From contig NZ_JABELE010000009.1 in assembly GCF_013009345.1 (NCBI RefSeq), forward strand, positions 1 to 64,000: 64,000 nt of DNA, read 5' to 3'. Within the stretch, counting starts at the first letter, position 1; every line of letters begins with the position of its first letter. Source of the DNA: Acinetobacter geminorum (GTDB taxonomy: Bacteria > Pseudomonadota > Gammaproteobacteria > Pseudomonadales > Moraxellaceae). Below, piece after piece: positions 37,119 through 44,890 of this stretch. The position numbers were made by a program, and so were the translations under genes. Under the pieces are notes generated by a model. The model was not told the origin of the DNA and searched no databases. It worked only from the letters and a program-made list of their open reading frames with translations.

Positions 37119-37798
37119 TGTCTGTGGAAATGCCAGAGATTAAAATCGTTCGACACGTAAGAGCACGAAAATTGCGCTTACGTGTTGAGCCTGCGTCTAT
37201 ACGACTTACTGTTCCGCTATTTTGTAGTAAGAAGCAAATTCAGCATTTTTTAGCGCAATCTGAACAATGGTTAACCGAAACGTGGAATAAACAACAAAAC
37301 GTCCAATCGGCGTCCATTGATATTCCTTCTGAAATTTATTTCTTTAATAAAGAACAGCCATTTCAAGTGATTGTTCAAAAGCAGCATCGTGTTTTTCAAT
37401 TCGACTGGGAAAACAACTCTTTATTTATTAAAGATACACAGCCTTATTTGGCATTGCAAAACGCAGTTATTTCCTATGCGAAACAAGAATTACCAGAGTT
37501 TTTGAAAGAATTAAGTGAGCACACTCATTTGGCTTATAGGGAGTGTACAATTCGCCGCCCGAAAACTCGGTGGGGAAGTTGTAGTAGCCAGCATAATATT
37601 ATGCTACATGCGGGATTGGTGCTGATGTCGCATCAAATTGCTCGCTATGTGGCTATTCATGAATTGGCGCATACCAAACATTTTGACCATAGTCCTGCAT
37701 TTTGGGCAGAAGTCGAAAAATACGATCCATATTTTCAAAAACACCGCAGACAACTTAAATCAAATCCATTGCCTGCATGGTGGTATGTTTCAGCTTAA
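37118..37798 (+). CDS. YgjP-like (DUF45) zinc metallopeptidase
   Basis: 226 residues of the YgjP/DUF45 family. It has a zincin motif HELAHTKHFDHSPAFW, where HExxH and a third His are visible, and the preceding RRPKTRWGSCSSQHNIML typical of the family. Function is largely uncharacterised; some members sit next to restriction systems, but here it follows rpiA with one-base stop/start overlap. Its stop codon overlaps in antiparallel with that of the convergent lipoprotein gene at 37795. Confidence 0.85.
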   Translation: MSVEMPEIKIVRHVRARKLRLRVEPASIRLTVPLFCSKKQIQHFLAQSEQWLTETWNKQQNVQSASIDIPSEIYFFNKEQPFQVIVQKQHRVFQFDWENNSLFIKDTQPYLALQNAVISYAKQELPEFLKELSEHTHLAYRECTIRRPKTRWGSCSSQHNIMLHAGLVLMSHQIARYVAIHELAHTKHFDHSPAFWAEVEKYDPYFQKHRRQLKSNPLPAWWYVSA

Positions 37799-39315
37799 CT
37801 AAAGCTACATTCTAGTTGAGGTGTTTGTAAGCTATCGGGTGCTTTTCGGCTATCTAAACCTGCTGTAGCACTAATGATCTTATTTGCTTTAATAGACAAT
37901 TGGATAAAGTTGTATTGTTGCGTCGTGTTATTTGGTTCGGCTGAACTTGAATTGAGTAAATAACTTGAACTAGCAGCATCTGTTTGCAATAAATTATCGG
38001 TACTATCAGCACTTAAAGCAGCACGATAAATTTGTGAACCTTTACTTAAGTCGATTTGACCGTTCGCGCGAAAATTAAGCTGACATCCAGTTGAGGTGTC
38101 TTCATAGTGACCCACTAAATAGTCTGTAGCTGGTAGGTTTGGATCTGATAGGTTAATGCTGGTCAAGCCTTGCTTGCATGGATAGTTTGCTCCATTACAC
38201 GTCGCTGTGGTGGTAAATCCAACAGCTCTACGGTAATCTCCAGCACCGTCAATGCGAATGAAGGTAGTGGAATTTACGGTAGGAACAATTCCTGAATATT
38301 GTTTCTTGTCCAGTAGATTATAACCTGTTTGATCTAAAGACTGTTGTGAATTATCTGTAGCTAATTGCAAAGTAGATGCTTTTAGGTTGGTTCCAAAGTA
38401 ATCGCGCGTTACTTTTTGATTAGCTGCAATATCTAACAGTGTATTTTTGATTGGATCAATATTATCGGGGGCAGCAGTAAAAATAGGGGTGAAGGATGTT
38501 TGATCTCCATGAAGTTTTTTACCATCCAAAAATCCATCTTTCAAATCAGTTGCTAAACTTTTAACGAGTTCTTGGTAAATGTTTGTTCCGCCATGAGCCA
38601 TTGCCCAATATTTTAAATAGCCAAAGCTAAGGTAGCTATCCACATATGTGATAGGTTGTTTGGTTGAATACTGCTGTAAATTTAAAATTGTTAATGTATT
38701 AGCTGGGCTTAAACTGGGAATAGCTGAGTCTTTAAATGCGTTCATTAACGATTTGTAGACATCTTGAGCTGCTAAATCAACATGTAATTGTTCAATACGG
38801 GTTGGGTCAACCGTTTCTTGAGGAAGTTGTCCCGAACGTATGACAGCTCGTTGATAAACCGCTTCACTGCTTGGGCTGATGAATTGGGTTCTGTTACTTA
38901 CCGTATTTGGTGTAATAAATGCATGATAAATACCTGACAAATTTTGATATTGTGAAGTAATTGGGTCAAACACTTGAGATGAGCTTTGAGTTGTAATTTC
39001 TACGCGATATAAACGATTCAATTTTGCAGTAGGAATTTTGACATTAAAGCTGTTTAAACTCGCAATTGAAGTACCCACTAAAACAGCATTGTTGGTGTTG
39101 TCATATACTTTAAGCTGGATATTACGCATTTCTACAGGGGTTTTTAAAGTAACATCAGTTGTTGCTTCAGGTGTAGGATCCACGGGTGCCGGAGTACTTG
39201 GTGAGCTGCCACTACTACTACCTCCACCTCCGCAACCAGTAAGGGCTACACTTAAAATTAATGTGCTCAAGTCAAGGTAGTTACGTAATTTTCTTTCTTT
39301 TGATTGTTGAAGCAT
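37795..39315 (-). CDS. Large lipoprotein, hypothetical
   Basis: A 506-residue predicted lipoprotein: signal peptide with lipobox LTGC (Cys28), then a glycine/serine/proline tether (GGGGSSSGSSPSTPAPVDPT) and a large extracytoplasmic domain rich in Ser, Thr and Asn. No catalytic motif is recognised. The linker is typical of surface- or periplasm-exposed lipoproteins of Acinetobacter. The gene lies alone; its stop overlaps that of YgjP. Confidence 0.82.
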   Translation of the reverse strand: MLQQSKERKLRNYLDLSTLILSVALTGCGGGGSSSGSSPSTPAPVDPTPEATTDVTLKTPVEMRNIQLKVYDNTNNAVLVGTSIASLNSFNVKIPTAKLNRLYRVEITTQSSSQVFDPITSQYQNLSGIYHAFITPNTVSNRTQFISPSSEAVYQRAVIRSGQLPQETVDPTRIEQLHVDLAAQDVYKSLMNAFKDSAIPSLSPANTLTILNLQQYSTKQPITYVDSYLSFGYLKYWAMAHGGTNIYQELVKSLATDLKDGFLDGKKLHGDQTSFTPIFTAAPDNIDPIKNTLLDIAANQKVTRDYFGTNLKASTLQLATDNSQQSLDQTGYNLLDKKQYSGIVPTVNSTTFIRIDGAGDYRRAVGFTTTATCNGANYPCKQGLTSINLSDPNLPATDYLVGHYEDTSTGCQLNFRANGQIDLSKGSQIYRAALSADSTDNLLQTDAASSSYLLNSSSAEPNNTTQQYNFIQLSIKANKIISATAGLDSRKAPDSLQTPQLECSFS

Positions 39316-39499
39316 CCTAGCTCTCCAAAAATTAATCTGGTATTTATTTGCTGATATTTATGTGATTATGACAGTTCAGTATGTGCTATCTGATTGTCGT
39401 TAAAATTAAAAAAATTAAAATTACCAAGCATGAAATGGTTTTGTAAGCTTGGACATCCTGTCATACTACTGCCCAAGTATAGATTCAAAAATTGAGGTA

Positions 39500-40555
39500 A
39501 TGCACGTGATTTCTGTCGGAATTGTTGGTGGAACGGGTTATACAGGCGTTGAACTATTACGTATTTTATTACGACATCCTAAAGCGCAGGTTCGAGTTCT
39601 TACTTCACGTACAGAAGCGGGCAAACCAGTTGCAGATATGTTCCCTAATTTACGTGGACATACAGATCTTCAATTTTCAGATTTAAACATTGATGCATTA
39701 AAAGAGTGTGATGTTGTATTTTTTGCAACTCCACATGGTGTTGCGATGCAGCATGCCAAAGATTTGATCGCAGCTGGAACTAGAGTTATTGATTTAGCAG
39801 CAGACTTTCGCTTACAAGATCTTGAACAGTTTGAAAAATGGTATGGCATGGAGCATGCTTGCCCAGATGTATTAAAAGATTCTGTATATGGTCTAACTGA
39901 GTTAAACCGCGAAAAAATTAAACAAGCTCAAGTGATTGGTAACCCTGGGTGCTATCCGACGACTGTTCAATTAGGTTTAGCGCCACTGTTAAAATCAGCA
40001 CAAGCACTGATTGAAACAAAAAATATTATTATTGATGCGAAATCTGGTGTTTCTGGTGCTGGCCGTAAAGCAAGCTTAGGCATGATTTACAGTGAAAATG
40101 CAGATAACTTTAAAGCATATGGTGTTGCAGGACATCGTCATCATCCGGAAATTGTAGAAGCACTAGAAAAGATTGCAGAACAAAAAGGTGGGTTTGAAGG
40201 ACTCTTGTTTGTTCCGCATTTAGTACCGATGATTCGCGGTATGTTAAGTACAATTTATGTAGACTTAACGGAAGCGGGTAAGCAGGCAGACTTACAAGCT
40301 TTATATGAAAACTTCTATGCTAATGAAAAATTCGTAGATGTGATGCCTGCGAATAGTTCACCTGAAACACGTAGTGTACGCGGTGCAAACGAGCTTCGTA
40401 TTGCTTTGTATAAACCACAACCAAATAAACTGATTATTTTGGCGGCTCAAGATAACCTTGTAAAAGGTGCATCTGGTCAGGCTGTACAAAATATGAACCT
40501 TATGTTTGGCTTTAATGAAGATGAAGGCTTACAAGGGATTGGTTTATTACCATAA
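39500..40555 (+). CDS. argC: N-acetyl-gamma-glutamyl-phosphate reductase
   Basis: Third step of arginine biosynthesis, NADPH-dependent. 351 residues: Rossmann loop VGGTGYTGVELLRIL, the catalytic Cys in GNPGCYPT, and His in AGHRHHPEI. ATG at 39500 follows TTGAGGTA; a GTG two codons later is also usable. Upstream frame from 39449 is unlikely. A hairpin with a TTCG loop follows at 40574-40605. Confidence 0.95.
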   Translation: MHVISVGIVGGTGYTGVELLRILLRHPKAQVRVLTSRTEAGKPVADMFPNLRGHTDLQFSDLNIDALKECDVVFFATPHGVAMQHAKDLIAAGTRVIDLAADFRLQDLEQFEKWYGMEHACPDVLKDSVYGLTELNREKIKQAQVIGNPGCYPTTVQLGLAPLLKSAQALIETKNIIIDAKSGVSGAGRKASLGMIYSENADNFKAYGVAGHRHHPEIVEALEKIAEQKGGFEGLLFVPHLVPMIRGMLSTIYVDLTEAGKQADLQALYENFYANEKFVDVMPANSSPETRSVRGANELRIALYKPQPNKLIILAAQDNLVKGASGQAVQNMNLMFGFNEDEGLQGIGLLP

Positions 40556-40573
40556 AAAACTCTTTTTTGCTTC

Positions 40574-40605
40574 ACACACATTTAAATTTCGATTTAAATG
40601 TGTGT
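40574..40605. repeat. Perfect 14-bp hairpin with UUCG tetraloop
   Basis: ACACACATTTAAAT (40574-40587) and ATTTAAATGTGTGT (40592-40605) are perfectly complementary around TTCG, an exceptionally stable RNA loop. It sits between argC and the next gene. No T tract follows, so it is more likely an RNA stability or processing element than a normal terminator. Confidence 0.7.
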
Positions 40606-40636
40606 CTTGACTCTGATCTTGAACACTGAGATGACG

Positions 40637-41389
40637 ATGCAAAACTCTGGACAGACGACTTCAGTAGAAAGTTCGTTGCAAAAGAAAAATTTTTTAAACA
40701 CCAACAAGCCTTTGTTTATTGGTGCTGCCATTTTAATGAGTGGTTGTTTTGCGCTCGGCTATACAATTGGACACCGTCAAGGTTTAACTGTTGTTGGTTA
40801 CGATGCAGATGCGGAGCAATTGGTTGAAGTGGTGCAAAAGCAAAAAACAGCTTTAGACGCAGTTAACAAAAGCCTTAATGCAGCAGTGCAAGAGCGTGAT
40901 GTGGCTGTGACCAATGCAAATGATCTGTTTGAGGCACTTAATCAAGCAAACGCCGATAAGACTCAGCAAGAGGGTATGAGTAATATCTATCGTGAGATTT
41001 TGAGACAGCGCGGTGGTTTAAGCTTAACGATTCAAAATCTGGCAATTAAGCCCTTGCCTGAAAATGCTTATGAATATCAGTTAGATTTAGTCCAAGTTAG
41101 TCCAAGTAAGCGTCGTGCTTTGGGATCGGTTGAAATCAGATTGATCAAAGATAGTGAAGTTTTAGTCGTGCCGCTTGAAGCGAAGAACTTTAACTTTACT
41201 GACTTTGAGCGTTTAACAGGTCGTTGGACAATGCCTAAAGGTTTCACGCCTCAATTTATTGAAGTGCGTTTAACAGGTAGCTCTGATACACCTGTCATTA
41301 AACGTTTTAGTTGGCAGCGTGGTAAACCTGTCGAAACATCTTCTGCTTTCGTGGCAGAAATTCCTCAAGCTGAAGCAAATTCACAATAG
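40637..41389 (+). CDS. Single-pass coiled-coil protein (DUF6776-like)
   Basis: About 250 residues with an N-terminal membrane anchor (LFIGAAILMSGCFALGYTIG), a coiled coil (about 60-120; EQLVEVVQKQKTALDAVNK) and a C-terminal beta domain (YEYQLDLVQVSPSKRRALGS). The layout matches Pseudomonadales proteins usually annotated DUF6776, of unknown role. Start is either 40631 or 40637. It ends nine bases before clpS. Confidence 0.75.
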   Translation: MQNSGQTTSVESSLQKKNFLNTNKPLFIGAAILMSGCFALGYTIGHRQGLTVVGYDADAEQLVEVVQKQKTALDAVNKSLNAAVQERDVAVTNANDLFEALNQANADKTQQEGMSNIYREILRQRGGLSLTIQNLAIKPLPENAYEYQLDLVQVSPSKRRALGSVEIRLIKDSEVLVVPLEAKNFNFTDFERLTGRWTMPKGFTPQFIEVRLTGSSDTPVIKRFSWQRGKPVETSSAFVAEIPQAEANSQ

Positions 41390-41398
41390 TAACATCCT

Positions 41399-41812
41399 AT
41401 GCGAACAAATAAGCGTCAAACAAACTTAAAAGATATCAAGGCTTCTTTCCAGCAGTCTGGCTATGTCGATTGGCACTTCCACCCACGCTTAAGTGATTCG
41501 CAAAACGAAGATCATGATGGTGAAGTTGTTGTACAAACAGCTCCTCCTGAACTCAAGCGTCCCCCATTATATGCAGTCGTATTAATGAATGACGATTACA
41601 CTCCAATGGACTTTGTAATTGAAATTTTACAACAATACTTTGCAATGAATCTTGACCAAGCAACTCAAGTAATGCTAACAGTACACTATGAAGGTAAAGG
41701 TATTGCCGGAGTCTATCCAAGAGACATCGCGGAAACTAAGGCAAACCTTGTTAATAATTACGCTCGATCGCAAGGTCATCCATTACTTTGCCAGATTGAG
41801 CCTAAAGCATAA
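41399..41812 (+). CDS. clpS: ClpAP adaptor ClpS
   Basis: Delivers N-end-rule substrates to ClpAP. The core (about 53-130) has PPLYAVVLMNDDYTPMDFVI and the acidic groove of ClpS. The protein is 137 residues because of a roughly 45-residue N-terminal extension with unusual WHFHPRLSDS; E. coli ClpS is about 106. The start at 41399 has no good Shine-Dalgarno, so a later start is possible. clpA follows nine bases later. Confidence 0.9.
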   Translation: MRTNKRQTNLKDIKASFQQSGYVDWHFHPRLSDSQNEDHDGEVVVQTAPPELKRPPLYAVVLMNDDYTPMDFVIEILQQYFAMNLDQATQVMLTVHYEGKGIAGVYPRDIAETKANLVNNYARSQGHPLLCQIEPKA

Positions 41813-41821
41813 GGGGGTTAC

Positions 41822-44098
41822 ATGCTCAGTCGTCAATTAGAAGTATCATTACGTTTGGCTGTTAGCATGGCTCGTCAAAAGAGACATGAGTTTCTTACAG
41901 TCGAACACTTATTATTAGCACTACTCGACAACGATTCAGCCGTGAATGCATTAAAAGCATGTGGGGCTGATATAGTTTCTTTGCGTAAAGAATTAGAAGA
42001 ATATGTAGAACAACATACTCCTAAGCTTGGCGAAAATAGCGAGCAAGCTCCTCATCCAACAGAAAGTTTTGACCGCATTTTGCAACGTGCTATTTTCCAC
42101 GTGCAATCAAGTGGCGGCGATCGTACTGTTGAAGGTGCAGATGTTTTGGTCGCAATGTATTCAGAGCGTGATTCTTTTGCTGTGTATTTACTTAAACGTC
42201 ATCAAATCAATCGTTTGACATTGACTCAATACTTGTCTCATGGGACACGTAAAGACGAAGTACAAGTTGAAGAAGAGGTTGAGGATATTGAGGGTGAAAC
42301 TAGCGCAAGCAATGCAGGGCCATTAGAGCTTTATACACTGAACCTAAATGTTGAAGCGCAAAAAGGCAAAACTGACCCACTAATTGGTCGTGAAAAAGAA
42401 ATTGAGCGTACAGCACAAATTCTATGCCGCCGTCGTAAAAACAATCCATTGCTTGTAGGTGATCCAGGTGTGGGTAAAACTTCGATTGCTGAAGGTTTGG
42501 CATGGTTAATTGTGAACGGTAAAGCACCTAAACCTTTAAGTCAGGCTGAGATCTATAGTTTAGATATTGGTGCATTGGTTGCTGGAACTAAATATCGTGG
42601 TGACTTTGAAAAACGTTTAAAACAATTGCTTAATGCATTGAAGAAAAATCCAAATGCGATTTTATTCATTGATGAGATTCATATGATCATTGGTGCAGGC
42701 TCAAGTATGGGCAGCACAATGGATGCGTCAAATCTTATTAAGCCAGCTTTAGCTAATGGTACTTTACGCTGTATTGGTTCAACGACTTTCCAAGAATATC
42801 GTCAGGTTTTTGAAAAAGACCATGCGTTATCACGTCGTTTCCAAAAGATTGATGTCAATGAGCCAAGTATTGCTGAAACGATTGATATTTTACGTGGATT
42901 GAAAACTAAGTTTGAAGATTTCCACCACGTGCAATATGACGATAAGGCTTTGGTATCCGCTGTAGAGCTTTCTGCTAAATTTATTAATGATCGTTTCTTG
43001 CCAGATAAGGCAATTGATGTCATCGATGAAGCAGGTGCTCAACGCCGTTTGAAAGCTGAAACTGATGATAGCTTGATTACTGTTGAGAATATCGAAGATA
43101 TCGTTTCTAAGATTGCTCGTATTCCACCAAAAACTGTGTCTAAAGACGATAAGTCAGTGCTTGAAAATCTTGAGCGTGATTTAAAACGTGTGGTTTTTGG
43201 TCAAGACGAAGCAATTACTGCATTAGGTTCAGCGATCAAGTTATCTCGTGCTGGATTGAAGTCACCAGATAAACCAGTGGGTAGTTTTGTTTTTGCTGGT
43301 CCAACAGGTGTAGGTAAAACCGAGGTTACTAAGCAGCTCGCTAAATTATTAGGTGTAGAGCTTGTACGTTTCGATATGTCTGAATATATGGAACGTCATG
43401 CAGTTTCACGTTTAATTGGGGCACCTCCAGGGTATGTGGGTTATGACCAAGGTGGTTTGCTCACTGATGCGATCCATAAAAATCCGCATTGTGTCTTGTT
43501 GCTTGATGAAATTGAGAAAGCACATCCAGATGTGTTTAATCTATTGCTACAAATCATGGATCATGGCGCTTTAACGGATAACAATGGACGCAAGTCAGAT
43601 TTTAGAAATGTGATTATTGTTTTGACTACGAATATTGGCGCGGAAAGTATTTCTCGCGCGAGTATTGGTTTCACTGAACAAGATCATAGTTCTGATAACC
43701 AAGAAGCGATGAAACGTGCTTTCTCTCCAGAGTTCCGTAACCGTCTAGATGGTGTTATTCAATTCAAAGCATTACCAACTACTGTGATTGAGTCTGTAGT
43801 CGACAAATTCTTAACAGAATTACAAGCGCAATTGGATGAAAAACAAGTTGTTCTTGATGTTGATCAAAGTGCGAGAGATTGGTTGGCTACAAATGGTTAT
43901 GACCGTTTGATGGGTGCTCGTCCAATGCAACGTCTCATTCAAGAGCACTTGAAGAAACCACTCGCTGAAATGATTCTGTTTGGTGAACTTGCAGATCATG
44001 GTGGTAATGTGGCTGTATCGGTGAAAAAAGAAGATGGCAAAGCTGTCGGCTTAAAACTTGAAGTATTTGAAGATCATCATACGGCAGAACCAGCATAA
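41822..44098 (+). CDS. clpA: ClpA, ATPase of the ClpAP protease
   Basis: 758 residues: ClpN repeats (1-145), AAA-1 with GDPGVGKTSIAE, and AAA-2 with GPTGVGKTEVTKQL, plus the ClpP-contact loop region (IGF) near residue 617. It unfolds proteins for ClpP. Paired with clpS. The transcript probably ends at the perfect hairpin at 44123-44153, which lies inside the start of ynfA. Confidence 0.96.
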   Translation: MLSRQLEVSLRLAVSMARQKRHEFLTVEHLLLALLDNDSAVNALKACGADIVSLRKELEEYVEQHTPKLGENSEQAPHPTESFDRILQRAIFHVQSSGGDRTVEGADVLVAMYSERDSFAVYLLKRHQINRLTLTQYLSHGTRKDEVQVEEEVEDIEGETSASNAGPLELYTLNLNVEAQKGKTDPLIGREKEIERTAQILCRRRKNNPLLVGDPGVGKTSIAEGLAWLIVNGKAPKPLSQAEIYSLDIGALVAGTKYRGDFEKRLKQLLNALKKNPNAILFIDEIHMIIGAGSSMGSTMDASNLIKPALANGTLRCIGSTTFQEYRQVFEKDHALSRRFQKIDVNEPSIAETIDILRGLKTKFEDFHHVQYDDKALVSAVELSAKFINDRFLPDKAIDVIDEAGAQRRLKAETDDSLITVENIEDIVSKIARIPPKTVSKDDKSVLENLERDLKRVVFGQDEAITALGSAIKLSRAGLKSPDKPVGSFVFAGPTGVGKTEVTKQLAKLLGVELVRFDMSEYMERHAVSRLIGAPPGYVGYDQGGLLTDAIHKNPHCVLLLDEIEKAHPDVFNLLLQIMDHGALTDNNGRKSDFRNVIIVLTTNIGAESISRASIGFTEQDHSSDNQEAMKRAFSPEFRNRLDGVIQFKALPTTVIESVVDKFLTELQAQLDEKQVVLDVDQSARDWLATNGYDRLMGARPMQRLIQEHLKKPLAEMILFGELADHGGNVAVSVKKEDGKAVGLKLEVFEDHHTAEPA

Positions 44099-44101
44099 GT
44101 T

Positions 44102-44464
44102 ATGTTAATTGAGAGTTTTACTATAACCCGAATACTGAGCGTATTCGGGTTATTTATTATCACGGCAATTGCTGAAATTCTTGGTTGTTATTTTCCTTAT
44201 CTGATTTTAAAAGAAGGGAAGTCGGCTTGGTTATGGCTACCTACTATTTTAAGCTTGGCGGTCTTTGTATGGCTGTTGACTTTACATCCGGCAGCTTCTG
44301 GACGCATTTATGCGGCCTATGGTGGTATCTATATTTTTACTGCGCTTATGTGGCTACGCTTTGTTGACCAGGTGGGATTAACAAGATGGGATATATTAGG
44401 TGGTCTAATTGTGCTTTGTGGAGCTGGTTTAATTATTTTGCAACCTCAAGGGTTGATTCGTTAA
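44102..44464 (+). CDS. ynfA: YnfA-family (UPF0060) membrane protein
   Basis: 120 residues, four membrane helices, with the family core ITAIAEILGCYFPYLILKEG and LLTLHPAASGRIYAAYGGIY. Function is unproven; a small drug-resistance-like transporter fold is suggested for some members. It is about ten residues longer at the N-terminus than E. coli YnfA, and the extension overlaps the 44123-44153 hairpin. No ATG/GTG/TTG lies between 44102 and the core. It starts three bases after clpA. Confidence 0.88.
   Translation: MLIESFTITRILSVFGLFIITAIAEILGCYFPYLILKEGKSAWLWLPTILSLAVFVWLLTLHPAASGRIYAAYGGIYIFTALMWLRFVDQVGLTRWDILGGLIVLCGAGLIILQPQGLIR
44123..44153. terminator. Perfect hairpin inside the ynfA start (clpSA end)
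   Basis: ATAACCCGAATAC (44123-44135) and GTATTCGGGTTAT (44141-44153) form 13 perfect pairs around TGAGC, followed by TTATT. It lies 25 bases past the clpA stop and within ynfA codons 8-18. It could end or attenuate clpSA readthrough into ynfA. Confidence 0.65.
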
Positions 44465-44523
44465 TGCATCATTGAATCAAATCGTAAGCGAGAAAAATAA
44501 GAAGTTTTTTTCAAAAAAAAGAC

Positions 44524-44552
44524 TTGTCAAACTCATCAACAATGCGTATTTT
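44524..44552 (+). promoter_or_regulatory. Promoter of the aro leader
   Basis: TTGTCA at 44524-44529 and TATTTT at 44547-44552 with exactly 17 bases between them. It lies 36 bases before the first leader peptide. A good sigma-70 fit, though not proven. Confidence 0.65.
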
Positions 44553-44588
44553 AGATTTAAGGAACATTTTTTAATATTTGAGATAAAG

Positions 44589-44645
44589 ATGTTAAATCAA
44601 TCTGTGAACACTAACGCTTACTATTACTTTTGGCAATTTAGATAG
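44589..44645 (+). CDS. Aromatic leader peptide 1 of the DAHP synthase gene
   Basis: An 18-residue peptide MLNQSVNTNAYYYFWQFR with six aromatic residues in seven (YYYFW-F). A terminator follows 48 bases after its stop. This is the form of an attenuator leader peptide for aromatic amino acid control, such as those before pheA or trpE. A stalled ribosome would cover the stop-proximal GTTGCC (44645-44650) and leave GTTGCC at 44674-44679 free. Confidence 0.85.
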   Translation: MLNQSVNTNAYYYFWQFR

Positions 44646-44692
44646 TTGCCTGAGCGTATTCGGGCATGAGAAAGTTGCCCATCACAGTTAAT

Positions 44693-44723
44693 ACCTGATC
44701 GGCAACCCCGATCAGGTTTTTTT
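44693..44723 (+). terminator. Transcription attenuator of the DAHP synthase gene
   Basis: ACCTGATCGG / CCGATCAGGT, ten perfect pairs around CAACC, followed by seven T. GGCAAC (44701-44706), in the ascending arm and loop, is perfectly complementary to GTTGCC copies at 44645-44650 and 44674-44679, giving an antiterminator. Confidence 0.9.
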
Positions 44724-44756
44724 ATGCTTTATCTTTTTAGAATCGAGGAACTTAAA

Positions 44757-44849
44757 ATGAACAACATGACTTATTCATACTTTAGCAACTTTTATTGGTT
44801 TTACTTTTGCTTACCTTTACCAACGAATAGATCCAAAACGCTCAAATAA
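44757..44849 (+). CDS. Aromatic leader peptide 2 of the DAHP synthase gene
   Basis: A 30-residue peptide beginning MNNMTYSYFSNFYWFYFCLP, with nine aromatic residues among residues 6-17. GAGGA eight bases before its ATG is a strong ribosome binding site. It lies after the attenuator, before the enzyme gene. The part coding Tyr-Trp-Phe (44794-44802, ATTGGTTTT) is perfectly complementary to AAAACCAAT (44884-44892), the SD-to-start region of the DAHP gene. A ribosome stalled here would prevent that pairing. Confidence 0.8.
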   Translation: MNNMTYSYFSNFYWFYFCLPLPTNRSKTLK

Positions 44850-44855
44850 ATGATC

Positions 44856-44876
44856 GGACTGAGTAGATTGCAGTCC
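44856..44876 (+). promoter_or_regulatory. Hairpin beside the DAHP synthase ribosome binding site
   Basis: GGACTG (44856-44861) and CAGTCC (44871-44876) form a six-pair stem two bases before AAGGA (44878-44882). The ribosome binding site therefore borders a stem, and an alternative pairing with leader 2 can cover the start codon. Also note TGATCGG at 44851-44857, a third copy of the attenuator arm sequence. Confidence 0.5.
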
Positions 44877-44890
44877 CAAGGAAAAAACCA

